Notes: generated by a model not told the origin, from the letters alone. Counted from the stretch's first letter, positions 25,037-33,708 are shown. The stretch: DNA of 49,872 nucleotides from an uncultured Alphaproteobacteria bacterium (GCA_944392595.1 CALXXD010000007.1:1-49872), one strand, 5' to 3'. Program-made: numbers and translations.

Positions 25037-26110
25037 TCAATTCACAGCATTAACAGTATGATATATATTGCCATTAAAATTTACATGTATTGCATTGCTT
25101 GTCCGCCCGGGAACTAAATCTATGTAACAAGTTGTTGTGTCGTCCGGTTGCAGTACAAGTGCAGGCCATGTATTACGTTTGGCGAATATATTTGCCGATA
25201 CGCCCACGTCCGTGCGCAATGTTTTGCAGCCCGATTTTGCACACAAAAGCATACATGTATCATTCACCGTTAAACCAAATCCTGTGTCGCATTTCCACGG
25301 GCAATCATTATTAAAACCGATGCCGGTAAAATGGGCGTCTTTTGGCGCATTTGTGCATTGTGACTGGGCGGTGCATGTGCTGATTGATGGGCCTGCAATA
25401 AAATCACCATAACCACTGTTCGGATAAAAAGATTTTGTCACAGTGTCATATAACCCAATTTCGCCGTCGGAACGCCTTTGTGCTGGGTAATAAGCACGCA
25501 CTGAATTGCCATTGCCGTCCAGAATTTGAAAACTGTAAATGCGCAGCGGGCCGTTATTCCATTGGTCGCTGTCCCAATTTGTTTTGAATAACCACAGTGT
25601 GCCACCTTGGTGTGGTTCAAAATTTTCGCCCGTCCAATATGGATACAATGTGCCATTAACGTTAATGCCGTCGCTGTTCTGGATAATCGTGTTTTTTGAA
25701 TTCAAATCCATATAACGAAAAAAGAATGTTATCCGCGCGTCGCCCCATGTGCTGGACCCGGAATTAACCACTGGCCAAAACGTAAATCCATAATAATATG
25801 GTGTGGTAATATATGGTTTGTCGCCCCAGAAAAAATACCCGTTTCGTGGCAAAGACGTTGGGTCAATTACTGCGCGGATTTCGTAATCATATTGCATCAA
25901 AACGCCTGTGTCTATATATTGTGCCCCAGTGCCGTGAATATATTCTAATTCGGCATAATCATTTGGAATATTGCAATTTGTGCCATAATATCCATTGTTA
26001 ATCGGTGTGCATGCATCATTGTTTTGATATTCCCCAGCGGCGCACGTCGCGCCCATTGCCGACGCAGTGGCAAATGTTAAAAACAACATAATGGCGAAAA
26101 ATCTTATCAC
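25037..26110 (-). CDS. secreted lectin/LamG-like protein with Cys-rich C terminus
   Basis: A 357-residue secreted protein: signal peptide (residues 1-20, ending MGA), a short Cys motif (TCAAGEYQNNDACTPI), then a concanavalin/LamG-type beta-sandwich marked by LEYIHGTGAQYIDTGV, LRIYSFQILDGNGNSVRAYY and GEIGLYDTVTKSFYPNSG (about residues 48-245), and a Cys-rich tail with at least ten Cys. Such domains bind glycans or proteins on the surface. The GTG at 26110 sits directly after AAGGGG, too close; ATG at 26089 is too far, so the start is uncertain. It lies 26 bases past leader R2. Confidence 0.7.
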   Translation of the reverse strand: MIRFFAIMLFLTFATASAMGATCAAGEYQNNDACTPINNGYYGTNCNIPNDYAELEYIHGTGAQYIDTGVLMQYDYEIRAVIDPTSLPRNGYFFWGDKPYITTPYYYGFTFWPVVNSGSSTWGDARITFFFRYMDLNSKNTIIQNSDGINVNGTLYPYWTGENFEPHQGGTLWLFKTNWDSDQWNNGPLRIYSFQILDGNGNSVRAYYPAQRRSDGEIGLYDTVTKSFYPNSGYGDFIAGPSISTCTAQSQCTNAPKDAHFTGIGFNNDCPWKCDTGFGLTVNDTCMLLCAKSGCKTLRTDVGVSANIFAKRNTWPALVLQPDDTTTCYIDLVPGRTSNAIHVNFNGNIYHTVNAVN

Positions 26111-26135
26111 CCCTTAAATCCCCCGCACACACATC

Positions 26136-26403
26136 AAAAAACCGCCGGTGCAATTCCAGCGGTCGGGGTGTTAGCAATCAAATTATCAATGATTCTGCTG
26201 TCTTCGGGTAACCCCTGTTTTATAATCAGCAGCGCCCCGACCTTTGACAGATCAGGGATGAATAACGATGCAATATCATGAAATACCAGACTTACGGTGT
26301 TTCATTATATCAATGCACCGGATAATTAGGCCTGCTAAAGCCCCGAACGCGGTTCCCACCGTGTTCAGTAACAATTATAATATGAAATTATCGTGATGTT
26401 CAA
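26136..26403 (-). ncRNA. structured leader RNA R2 upstream of the secreted protein
   Basis: On minus: TTGAAC (26398-26403), 18 bases, TATAAT (26374-26379); 5' hairpin GAAC-A-CGGT/ACCG-C-GTTC (26345-26366). P1 TTAGCA/TGCTAA (26333-26338, 26171-26176) and P2 AATTATC/GATAATT (26321-26327, 26181-26187) enclose hairpin a (CGGTG/CACCG, 26295-26320), hairpin b (CCCTGATC/GGTCGGGG, 26250-26257 and 26235-26242) and hairpin c (CTGCTG/CAGCAG). After P1 is CCCCGACC (26161-26168), able to pair with the 3' arm of b or to give ACC to the terminator ACCGCTGG/CCGGCGGT plus six T (26136-26163). Same plan as R1 and R3. Confidence 0.7.
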
Positions 26404-26432
26404 GACGAAAAAAGAAAATTTATATACAAACA

Positions 26433-26460
26433 AAAAATCCCGCGGGTGTCTGCGGGTTTT
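26433..26460 (-). terminator. intrinsic terminator of tRNA-Lys
   Basis: On minus, CCCGCAGACACCCGCGGG followed by ATTTTTTG, directly downstream of the tRNA. Confidence 0.75.
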
Positions 26461-26462
26461 CT

Positions 26463-26538
26463 TGGTGGGGACACAGGGACTCGAACCCTGGACCCAATGA
26501 TTAAAAGTCATTTGCTCTACCAACTGAGCTATGTCCCC
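26463..26538 (-). tRNA. tRNA-Lys (UUU)
   Basis: A complete 76-base cloverleaf: acceptor GGGGACA/TGTCCCC, D arm AGCTCAGTTGGTAGAGC, anticodon loop CTTTTAA with TTT, T arm with GGTTCGAGTCC, discriminator A and an encoded CCA. Confidence 0.95.
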
Positions 26539-26706
26539 AAAACTGAACTGGAAATGGATGCGTTTGCATCACATTTTCCAAAGTTCGGGGCTAATTCTGC
26601 CACATAAAAAATAAAAAATCAAGAAAAAATACCATATTTTCATATTTTTTTAATCGATCACAAAATTCCACCCCCGAATTCATTTAACCGTTGGCGGATT
26701 TTTCCA

Positions 26707-26736
26707 TTGACGTGGGCGTGCGAATTTAACTATACT
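26707..26736 (+). promoter_or_regulatory. sigma-70-type promoter for the 26778 gene
   Basis: TTGACG (26707-26712), 18 bases, TATACT (26731-26736), about 40 bases before the start codon. Confidence 0.6.
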
Positions 26737-26777
26737 GCCCATCGGGAAATCTTTGGTACAAGTGTAAAGGTGGCAAA

Positions 26778-27500
26778 ATGTTGGATTTGGCACACATGTA
26801 CAAAGACAGGGTTATTAACAAACCGGCTGATAATTTTGCGTTGCAACGTGTTTATTCTATTGACGGGATTTCAGATTTAATAAATCAATGTTACCCGAAC
26901 ATAGTTGCATTTCTTGATATGAATATGGATAAATCCGATACGGAAAATCCGTGCATTAAACTTGTTTTGACGGACGTGGGTTATCCAGTGCCCTTTATTG
27001 ATGCGAATAAACGCGATTTTGGTGGTGCGTGGTTAGTTAATTTTTTATCGCGCCAACCGGTCAAAAACGTGCATATTAACGGCACAAAATTGGAAAATCC
27101 AGTCGGCATTCGTCTGGAAACGCCGGCTTTGGCGGATAATGTTTCATTGGGCGTTCCGGCTTTGTTATATACCACTGCGCGTATCGGCAACAATTGTCAT
27201 TTTGAAACAGTAGAGGCACGTGGCGTACAAAGCATAGGCGATAATTTTTCTGCAAATACATTGATTGCACCGCAATTAACCAGTGTTGGTCGTGGATTTA
27301 ATGTAAAAAAATTGGATGCGCCGGCGTTGCCCCATCCGGCCAATGTCGGACTGTTTGATGCGCGTATTCGTGACCAAGATGCAAAAATTGCTGCGGCCAT
27401 GGGTGAAATTGAACGTATCAAATTAAAGGTGGCAGAAATGCAAAACGCGCGTGAAAAATTGGTGGCTCAACGCGCAATATGCTTGCAGAATACAAAATAA
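26778..27500 (+). CDS. hypothetical protein with BspA/LRR-like segment and C-terminal coiled coil
   Basis: A 240-residue protein. The middle (about residues 100-190) shows short repeats with a beta-strand rhythm (TARIGNNCHFETVEARGV, QSIGDNFSANTLIAPQL, TSVGRGFNVKKLDAPAL), similar to BspA-type leucine-rich repeats. Residues 195-240 form a coiled coil (KIAAAMGEIERIKLKVAEM). No signal peptide. AAAGGTGG lies before the ATG; a terminator follows. Perhaps a binding scaffold; function unknown. Confidence 0.65.
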   Translation: MLDLAHMYKDRVINKPADNFALQRVYSIDGISDLINQCYPNIVAFLDMNMDKSDTENPCIKLVLTDVGYPVPFIDANKRDFGGAWLVNFLSRQPVKNVHINGTKLENPVGIRLETPALADNVSLGVPALLYTTARIGNNCHFETVEARGVQSIGDNFSANTLIAPQLTSVGRGFNVKKLDAPALPHPANVGLFDARIRDQDAKIAAAMGEIERIKLKVAEMQNAREKLVAQRAICLQNTK

Positions 27501-27501
27501 C

Positions 27502-27523
27502 AAAACCGCCGTAATGGCGGTTT
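27502..27523. terminator. bidirectional intrinsic terminator
   Basis: AAAACCGCC-GTAAT-GGCGGTTTT between the convergent genes at 26778 and 27527. Confidence 0.8.
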
Positions 27524-27526
27524 TTA

Positions 27527-28276
27527 TTAATCATTCAGGCTGCGGCCTATTTTTGCATTTATTACGTTAAATAACTTGTCCATGTGCTGCTTGCGAATTT
27601 TTTTCATATTTGCATCGTACGCAGACCAATCGGATGAACGCATCATCTGGACCATGTTCAGGCCATACATCATGCTTTGATTGCCAAATGTAAAAAATTG
27701 TCTTTTGGCCTGCGCCAGGTTTTGCGACCGCAACAGTATTTCAGGTGCCGTTTCATACATTACGTTTTGCAAAATCATAACTTCCGTACCGCCCAGGCGA
27801 ATAATCTCGTCAATATCGTCGGATATAAAATCGACAAAGGTTTTGAAATAAGGACGCGTTTGATATGCGTCGGATGCGTCACGCAAAGCACGCGCAACTG
27901 CGTTCGGCGTTGGGTTGGACTCTGCATACATATATCCGGCCGCGGTTGCGGTTATTTCGTCCAGAACCTGCAACTCCATTTTTTCGTAATGCGAGTTTGC
28001 ATTTCTGTAATACACATGTGGCGTGTTTTGTATGTGGTGTAATTCATGCGCCAATGTTTCGGGGACGCTGTCATTTAATATTTTGACGTCACGTTTCAGT
28101 GCGGCCATCAAATCATCCGGCAAGCGCATTTTTTCATCGATTTTGAATTTGTATATTATGACTTCGCCGGTGCGTGTATTTGTCTGGCCACTGCAAACGG
28201 AACGATTTGTTCGCATTTTGTTCAAAGTCTCGTACGTCAATATAACAGTTTCATAACGAATTTTTGGTGTTATCAT
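27527..28276 (-). CDS. putative zincin-like metalloprotein (HELHH motif)
   Basis: A 249-residue protein with the zinc-peptidase motif HELHH at residues 77-81 in the context VPETLAHELHHIQN; acidic residues in LDEITATAAGY about 30 residues later could supply the third ligand. No signal peptide or membrane segment, so it is probably cytosolic. I cannot place it in a named peptidase family. The start at 28276 (MITPKIRY) has AAGGA 11 bases upstream; the frame extends to 28375 without a better start. Confidence 0.65.
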   Translation of the reverse strand: MITPKIRYETVILTYETLNKMRTNRSVCSGQTNTRTGEVIIYKFKIDEKMRLPDDLMAALKRDVKILNDSVPETLAHELHHIQNTPHVYYRNANSHYEKMELQVLDEITATAAGYMYAESNPTPNAVARALRDASDAYQTRPYFKTFVDFISDDIDEIIRLGGTEVMILQNVMYETAPEILLRSQNLAQAKRQFFTFGNQSMMYGLNMVQMMRSSDWSAYDANMKKIRKQHMDKLFNVINAKIGRSLND

Positions 28277-28343
28277 CGTAATTAATTCCTTAACTTTATT
28301 GACAAAATAACAATGCACATACAATTTGTCAAGTGTATAAAAG

Positions 28344-28368
28344 TAAAAAAACGCCCCGATTGGGGCGG
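28344..28368 (-). terminator. intrinsic terminator of the DUF378 gene
   Basis: On minus, CCGCCCCAATCGGGGCG plus TTTTTTTAC. Confidence 0.8.
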
Positions 28369-28396
28369 ATGACATGAAAACTGTTGATTAATTTTG

Positions 28397-28609
28397 TTAA
28401 TCGTTGCGATTTGACGTTCTGTCAATAATCATCCAAATAACCCACGCCAACGCTGCGATACCGATAATGGAATATACGATACTGCTGGCGATGCTCATCG
28501 GGCCAAAGATAAACGCAACCAAGTCAAAACCAAAGATTCCAATCAGACCCCAGTTCAGGGCGCCCAAGATTGTCAATGGCATTAACACGTATGTTGTCAG
28601 TCCTCTCAT
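28397..28609 (-). CDS. DUF378 small membrane protein (YuzA-like)
   Basis: A 70-residue protein with two membrane segments and the family pattern LTILGALNWGLIGIFGFDLV, then SSIVYSIIGIAALAWVI. These are inner-membrane proteins of unknown role. AAAGGAG lies before the ATG. Single gene. Confidence 0.85.
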   Translation of the reverse strand: MRGLTTYVLMPLTILGALNWGLIGIFGFDLVAFIFGPMSIASSIVYSIIGIAALAWVIWMIIDRTSNRND

Positions 28610-28778
28610 CTGTTTTTCTCCTTTTGACTGTTATTCATCTGGGTGATACCCAAGACATACATATTATAAACGTTTTTATATGCGCTTGCAATCACAATAC
28701 AGTCGTTGGGAAAACGTTCTTATGTCCGGGAGTCTGGGGATTTATTCGTATGTGCGGGTGTGTGTTGCCGCGTTTGTT

Positions 28779-29456
28779 TTAATGGTTTATTATATAATTA
28801 ATCGCATGGTTCGCGGCTATTAACCCAAAAATACCCGTCACAGTCACAATCGATCCGAATACGCGGGCCACATCGGTCGGTGCGGCGGGTTCAGTTGAAT
28901 ATACCACATCAAAGTCTGGTAAATTTGCATCACGCACCATTTTGCGAATTTTTGCGGCCAATGGACAAACGGTTGTTTTTGATAACTTTGCGATTTTAAT
29001 ACACGATGGATTCGTTTTTCGTGCCGCGCCCATACTGGAAATAAACGGGATATTTCGTGCCACGCACCATTTATACAGCGCGATTTTTGATGGAACTGTA
29101 TCAATGGCGTCAATCACAAAATCGGGCGTCACATTTAATTCGGTCGAGTCGTCAAAAAAAGTCCGTATCGCGGTAACAAGTATATCTGGATTTATGTCAT
29201 GAATTCGCGCACGTGCAACATCAACCTTTGGCATTTCGATGGTGGTGTCGGTTGCAAAAATTTGCCGATTGATATTTGATTCTTCGATTACATCTGAATC
29301 AATTATTATTAATTTGCCGACGCCTGTGCGGGCCAGTGCCTCGACGGCAAAAGAACCGACCGCACCGCATCCGACAATCATAACGGTTGCCTTCTGCAAT
29401 TTTTCTATGCCGGTATCGCCAAATAATAAACGGGTTCTGTGTAATCTGTCACTCAT
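28779..29456 (-). CDS. tcdA: tRNA threonylcarbamoyladenosine dehydratase (ThiF/E1-like)
   Basis: A 225-residue E1-like enzyme. It has the Rossmann ATP-binding motif VGCGAVGSFAVEALARTGVG near residue 29 and IDSDVIEESNINRQIFA, then DAIDTVPSKIAL; the CPLAAKIRKM and YSTEPAAP segments are those of the TcdA (CsdL/YgdL) branch. TcdA cyclises t6A37 of tRNA to ct6A. It overlaps the end of tatD by four bases (ATGA), so tatD and tcdA are one operon. Confidence 0.88.
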   Translation of the reverse strand: MSDRLHRTRLLFGDTGIEKLQKATVMIVGCGAVGSFAVEALARTGVGKLIIIDSDVIEESNINRQIFATDTTIEMPKVDVARARIHDINPDILVTAIRTFFDDSTELNVTPDFVIDAIDTVPSKIALYKWCVARNIPFISSMGAARKTNPSCIKIAKLSKTTVCPLAAKIRKMVRDANLPDFDVVYSTEPAAPTDVARVFGSIVTVTGIFGLIAANHAINYIINH

Positions 29457-30175
29457 TTCAAAATCTCGGTTGTGTTTTTGTAAATTGTATCGGCAACTTC
29501 ATCCAAATCAACAGATTTTATTTCGGCCACGCGTCGCGCCACAGAAATCACTTTGGTTGGGTCGGCATCGTCACTTTCGATTAAAATGCGCGACATTGGC
29601 GTTTGACGAACTGTGTCGATTAAACGGCCGCGGCGACCGTCCATAATCATCGGCGAATAAGAAAAATAAAAATCGTACCCATCCGCCAAAGTGCGCATAA
29701 TATCGACCGAGCCTGCAAACGCATGCGCAACCATCGCGCGCGGCAATCGGTTGCGGCGCGATTTTAATATTTGCAATACACGATTCCACGCGCCAACGCA
29801 GTGTATAAACGCGGGGCGTGAAAATTCAGCCGCCATATCCAAACAATCGATAAAAATATTTTCCTGTAATTCTGGGGCAGGGCGATATTTATCCAAACCG
29901 ATTTCACCAACCATAATGTCGGGACAATCGGTCAAAATTTCGCGCATACGTGTTGCCCAATCGGATACTGTATTTTGAACATACCACGGATGAACACCAA
30001 TTGCACTATAAACGCCTGGAACATTACGCGCGATACCCAGCACATCCGCCCAATCCGCCGGGGTTGTGCCATTGCATATCGCACCACATACGCCGGCATC
30101 CGCGGCGCGCGCCATTACATCCGCCACACGGGACGTATTTTGTAAATGACAATGCGCATCAAAGTATTTCTGCAT
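29453..30175 (-). CDS. tatD: TatD-family metal-dependent hydrolase
   Basis: A 240-residue TIM-barrel metal-dependent nuclease or hydrolase: DAHCHLQN at residues 5-12 (metal-binding His-x-His), VGEIGLDKY near 82, FIHCVGAW near 117 and LIESDDADP near 194. Many members act as 3'-5' exonucleases or D-aminoacyl-tRNA hydrolases. The start at 30175 (MQKYFDAHC) fits the family; the ribosome binding site is weak. The upstream tetR gene is divergent. Confidence 0.88.
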   Translation of the reverse strand: MQKYFDAHCHLQNTSRVADVMARAADAGVCGAICNGTTPADWADVLGIARNVPGVYSAIGVHPWYVQNTVSDWATRMREILTDCPDIMVGEIGLDKYRPAPELQENIFIDCLDMAAEFSRPAFIHCVGAWNRVLQILKSRRNRLPRAMVAHAFAGSVDIMRTLADGYDFYFSYSPMIMDGRRGRLIDTVRQTPMSRILIESDDADPTKVISVARRVAEIKSVDLDEVADTIYKNTTEILK

Positions 30176-30257
30176 GCAAACATTATCCACCCCCGCACAC
30201 AAAAAATCAAGCCCACAAAACTGTATCAAAGAATGTCGTTGTATATGTAAATATAAC

Positions 30258-30299
30258 TTGACACGGTGTCAGGTCGTGTGATATTCTGACATCGTGTCA
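30258..30299. promoter_or_regulatory. twin palindromic operators over the tetR promoter
   Basis: Two perfect inverted repeats, TGACACGGTGTCA (30259-30271) and TGACATCGTGTCA (30287-30299), 28 bases centre to centre. They overlap a TTGACA -35 (30258-30263) and cover the probable -10 TATTCT (30282-30287). Likely sites for the TetR protein encoded just downstream, giving autorepression of the operon and possibly affecting divergent tatD. Confidence 0.75.
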
Positions 30300-30321
30300 G
30301 AACAGTGGGAAGGGAATCAAA

Positions 30322-30957
30322 ATGTCAAACGTTACGCATGGTGATAAACGCAGGGCTGAAATCGTACGCGCATGTCGCGAATTGTATCAAACAACCTCGT
30401 TCAAAGACATTACGATTAAAGAAATCAGCAAATACACCAGTTTTTCCAGACCATCCATTTATAATTATTTTACAACCAAAGAAAGCATTTTTCTGGAAAT
30501 ATTCCGTGAAGAATACGCCCTTTGGTGTGATGATATGGATGCCATAATAATAAAATACAAAAAACTGAGTGTAAAAAAATTTACGGACAAATTGGCGCAA
30601 ACATTGGAAAATCGCCCCGTGTTATTAAAATTGCTGTCTATGAATCTGTATGATTTGGAAGAAAATTGTTCGTTGACCGACTTAACAACGTTCAAGCGTG
30701 AATACCGGCGTGCTTTGGATACAGTCGAACGTTTATTGACGGTATATTTCCCGCGTATGCACAAATCGGACAGGGAACGTTTTATATACATATTCTTTCC
30801 GTTTATGTTCGGGCTTTATCCATACGCAAATGTTACGCCAAAGCAAAAACAAGCGATGATTGCGTCTGGGATAAAATTTCCAACCAAACGTGTTTATGAT
30901 TTTGCATATCAAACAATATTTTCATTGTTAATCAACCAAGGGGAAACAAATGAATAG
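30322..30957 (+). CDS. TetR-family transcriptional regulator
   Basis: A 211-residue repressor. The N-terminal helix-turn-helix (RAEIVRACRELYQTTSFKDI then TIKEISKYTSFSRPSIYNYF) ends near residue 55; the rest is the helical ligand domain. GAAGGGAA precedes the ATG. It heads an operon with a flavodoxin, a hydrolase and a DUF362 protein and probably binds the two operators upstream. Its stop overlaps the flavodoxin start by 8 bases. Confidence 0.9.
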   Translation: MSNVTHGDKRRAEIVRACRELYQTTSFKDITIKEISKYTSFSRPSIYNYFTTKESIFLEIFREEYALWCDDMDAIIIKYKKLSVKKFTDKLAQTLENRPVLLKLLSMNLYDLEENCSLTDLTTFKREYRRALDTVERLLTVYFPRMHKSDRERFIYIFFPFMFGLYPYANVTPKQKQAMIASGIKFPTKRVYDFAYQTIFSLLINQGETNE

Positions 30958-31441
30958 TATTTTATCTTCTGTTCTTATTGCGTATTTTTCTGCAACAGGC
31001 ACAACGGCAAATGTTGCGCAAAAATTGGCGTCGGCACTGGATGCGCCCATTTATGAAATCCAGCCCGCCCAACCATATACAGATGCGGATTTGGATTGGA
31101 ACGATGAATCCAGTCGTTCATCTTTGGAAATGGATGGAAAAATACCGTATCCTGAATTGGCGGATTTGGATGCGCCGGTAAAGGATTACGACACGATATT
31201 TTTGGGATTCCCGATATGGTGGGGCACATCGCCCAAAATTGTAAATCAGTTTGTAAAGACCTATGACCTGACGGGCAAGAAAGTGATTTTATTTGCGACG
31301 TCTGGTTCCAGTGGTCTGGGCGATACCGCATCTGATTTATCGCAAGACGCCACCGGCACTCCTGAAATAATAAACGGTCGGCGTTTCCCGGCCAGTGTCA
31401 GCACAACCGAACTGAAAACATGGGCTGAAAGCATAAAATAA
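30950..31441 (+). CDS. flavodoxin-like protein
   Basis: A 163-residue FMN-binding protein. The phosphate loop YFSATGTTANVA is at about residues 11-22 and the ring-binding FLGFPIWWGTSPKIV near 84. No signal peptide, so cytosolic. Such flavodoxins serve as low-potential electron carriers or quinone/nitro reductases. Within the TetR operon it may supply electrons to the other gene products. Confidence 0.85.
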   Translation: MNSILSSVLIAYFSATGTTANVAQKLASALDAPIYEIQPAQPYTDADLDWNDESSRSSLEMDGKIPYPELADLDAPVKDYDTIFLGFPIWWGTSPKIVNQFVKTYDLTGKKVILFATSGSSGLGDTASDLSQDATGTPEIINGRRFPASVSTTELKTWAESIK

Positions 31442-31458
31442 CAAAGGGGGAGCAACAA

Positions 31459-32496
31459 ATGAAAACAGCAATAACAATAGTTTTAACTTTAATCGGAATC
31501 ACAGCAATCGCAATAGGGGTAAAAAGCATGACAAAACAAACCTGGGATAAAACATTCCCGCAAAACGAAAACGTGACTGTTGAAAAAGTAAAATTCAAAA
31601 ATCGATTTGGTATCGAATTGGTTGGTGATTTATATATGCCAAAGAATAAATCCGCGGACGCGTCTGCTGCGATTGCAATTTTAGGCCCATTTGGTGCGGA
31701 CAAAGAACAGGCGTCCGGCCTTTATGCCCAGGAATTGGCCAGTCGTGGTTTTGTAACACTGGCATTTGACCCATCTTTTACTGGTGAAAGTGGCGGCACA
31801 GTGCGTAATATTGCGTCCCCTGAAATCAGTGTAGAAGATATGTCTGCGGCGGTGGATTTCTTGTCCAATAATAAAAACGTGGATGCGAATAAAATTGGCG
31901 TGCTGGGGATTTGCGGCTTTGGCGGTTTTGCATTAAGTGCCGCAGCAATAGACACACGTATCAAGGCAACAGTCACATCAACCATGTATGATATGAGTCG
32001 CGTAAATGCGAACGGTTATTTTGATTCAATGACCGCCGCAGACAGATATGCGTTAAAAGAAAAACTGAACACGCAGCGTACGGCGGACTTTGCATCCGGT
32101 ACCTATGCCGTTGGCGATGGATTGCCCCAGAAAATAACCGGGAATGAACCGCAATACGTTCAAGATTACTATGATTATTACAAAACGCCACGTGGATATC
32201 ATGTACGGTCTAAAAATTCCAACACAGATTGGACATTAACAACCGCGCTGCCATTTATGAATATGCCGATTTTGTCATATATACATGAAATTCGCACACC
32301 TGTGTTGATGATTCATGGCGAAAATGCGCACAGTCGCTATTTCAGCGAAGATGCGTTTCGGCAATTAACCGACGATAACAAAGAGTTACTGATTATCCCA
32401 GACGCTGTCCATGTCGATTTATATGACGGCGGCAAGAATCATGACAAGATTCCATTTGATAAAATTGAAACGTTCTTTAAGACAAATCTGGAATAA
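31459..32496 (+). CDS. membrane-anchored alpha/beta hydrolase, atypical nucleophile
   Basis: A 345-residue protein with an N-terminal membrane anchor or signal (residues 4-24), then an alpha/beta hydrolase fold (ELVGDLYMPKN, AILGPFGADKEQAS, RGFVTLAFDPSFTGESGG). The nucleophile elbow reads GICGFGGFA; homologues as I recall them have Ser where this has Phe, so only the Cys could act. Catalytic Asp/His candidates are MIHGENAHSRYF and PDAVHVDLY. AAAGGGGG lies upstream. Substrate unknown. Confidence 0.75.
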   Translation: MKTAITIVLTLIGITAIAIGVKSMTKQTWDKTFPQNENVTVEKVKFKNRFGIELVGDLYMPKNKSADASAAIAILGPFGADKEQASGLYAQELASRGFVTLAFDPSFTGESGGTVRNIASPEISVEDMSAAVDFLSNNKNVDANKIGVLGICGFGGFALSAAAIDTRIKATVTSTMYDMSRVNANGYFDSMTAADRYALKEKLNTQRTADFASGTYAVGDGLPQKITGNEPQYVQDYYDYYKTPRGYHVRSKNSNTDWTLTTALPFMNMPILSYIHEIRTPVLMIHGENAHSRYFSEDAFRQLTDDNKELLIIPDAVHVDLYDGGKNHDKIPFDKIETFFKTNLE

Positions 32497-32509
32497 CACG
32501 GGGGGGCGC

Positions 32510-33502
32510 ATGAACTATAAAAAACTTTGGATAATTTTGGGGTGCGTGGCGATTGTTGGGGCAGTTGTCGGCACCGTTGCAACAAACATGATTAAATCGG
32601 GGGATAAAATGAAAAACACACCTGCCAAGGTATATTATGTCAAAGAAATCACACCGGAAAATCTGATAAAAATCTATGACGCGTTGGGCGTTGAATTAAA
32701 GGGCAACGTCGGCGTCAAAGTATCCACCGGCGAAGCCGGATCACGCGGTTATTTGAAACCTGATTTAATCGGGCCATTGGTGCAAAAATTAAATGGCACG
32801 ATTATAGAATGCAATACCGCATACGCAGGGCAGCGTAACACGGCGGCCGATCACTTGCGGGTTGCCGCGGAACACGGTTTCACAAAAATCGCAAACGTCG
32901 ATATTATGGACGCAGATGGCGAAATGAAAATTCCCGTCAATAATGGAAAGCACTTGAAATATAACCTGGTCGGGACGCATTTGGATAACTATGATTCTAT
33001 CTTGAACCTGGCGCATGGCAAGGGACACGCGATGGGCGGTTTCGGCGCGAATTTGAAAAATCAATCTATTGGTATCGCATCCAGAAATGGCAAAGCGTAC
33101 ATCCATTCTGCTGGATTCACAGCGGATCCGGATGCCGCGTGGTCTAATTTACCAGAACAACAGGCGTTCATAGAATCTATGGCCGAGGCCGCAAAATCAG
33201 TCAGCGATTATTTCGCATCACAAAACAAGCAGATAGTTTATATAACTGTGATGAACTTTTTATCTGTGGATTGCGATTGTGACGCGCACCAGACTGACCC
33301 TGTTATGGCGGACTTGGGCATTGTTGCATCCACCGACCCGGTTGCAAACGACCAAGCGTTTGTGGATATGATATACGCATCCACCGACCCAGGCGCCAAG
33401 AAATTACAAGAACGTATCGACCGGCAAATGGGGCGGCACATATTGCCGTACGCGGAATCGATTGGATTGGGAACAACTAAATACGAACTGATAGAATTGT
33501 AA
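32510..33502 (+). CDS. DUF362 domain protein
   Basis: A 330-residue protein with an N-terminal hydrophobic anchor (about residues 5-25), then the DUF362 pattern: VGVKVSTGEAGSRGYLKPDL, TIIECNTAYAG, DIMDADGEMKIPV, GKGHAMGGFGANLKNQSIGI and a CDCDAH motif. The usual 4Fe-4S cluster of longer members is not obvious. Function unknown but often found with redox proteins, which fits the flavodoxin in the same operon. The start at 32510 has GGGGGG just before it. A hairpin follows at 33506. Confidence 0.8.
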   Translation: MNYKKLWIILGCVAIVGAVVGTVATNMIKSGDKMKNTPAKVYYVKEITPENLIKIYDALGVELKGNVGVKVSTGEAGSRGYLKPDLIGPLVQKLNGTIIECNTAYAGQRNTAADHLRVAAEHGFTKIANVDIMDADGEMKIPVNNGKHLKYNLVGTHLDNYDSILNLAHGKGHAMGGFGANLKNQSIGIASRNGKAYIHSAGFTADPDAAWSNLPEQQAFIESMAEAAKSVSDYFASQNKQIVYITVMNFLSVDCDCDAHQTDPVMADLGIVASTDPVANDQAFVDMIYASTDPGAKKLQERIDRQMGRHILPYAESIGLGTTKYELIEL

Positions 33503-33505
33503 AAC

Positions 33506-33566
33506 AAAAACCGCCCTTGGTGGACGGTTTGTAATTCTTGGCTCGGGCACCAGACATACGGACTGG
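33506..33566 (-). repeat. tRNA-Asn 3'-end remnant 1 with terminator hairpin
   Basis: ACCGCCC/GGACGGT hairpin (33509-33529), then AATTCTTGGCTCGGGCA (33533-33549), identical to the end and flank of the tRNA-Asn at 48329, then CCAGACATACGGA, a shortened match to the tRNA T and variable region. A decayed attachment site and left edge of the accessory region. Confidence 0.75.
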
Positions 33567-33708
33567 CGATTGAATCAGGATGAATAGAGCAAGATAATTA
33601 AACCTGTGGTTGAATTGCATAACGCTTTTACGCATAAAAATACATAATAGAAAATATTGACAGGCAGTACTTGTTTGATAAAATCCTTCGCAAAGAATAG
33701 GTATAAGT

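Noticed and set aside
26345-26357. GGTGGGAACCGCG in R2 read as a T-box motif
   Set aside because: It lies at the 5' end inside a stable hairpin, not just before the terminator, and the next gene is not amino-acid related.
26139-26385. Two overlapping protein-like frames inside R2 on minus (NTVGTAFGALAGLIIRC and GALLIIKQGLPEDSRIIDNL)
   Set aside because: Neither has a good start or ribosome binding site, they end in the terminator T-run, and the same bases form stems shared in layout with R1 and R3. Kept as RNA, though a frameshifted small membrane peptide is not fully excluded.
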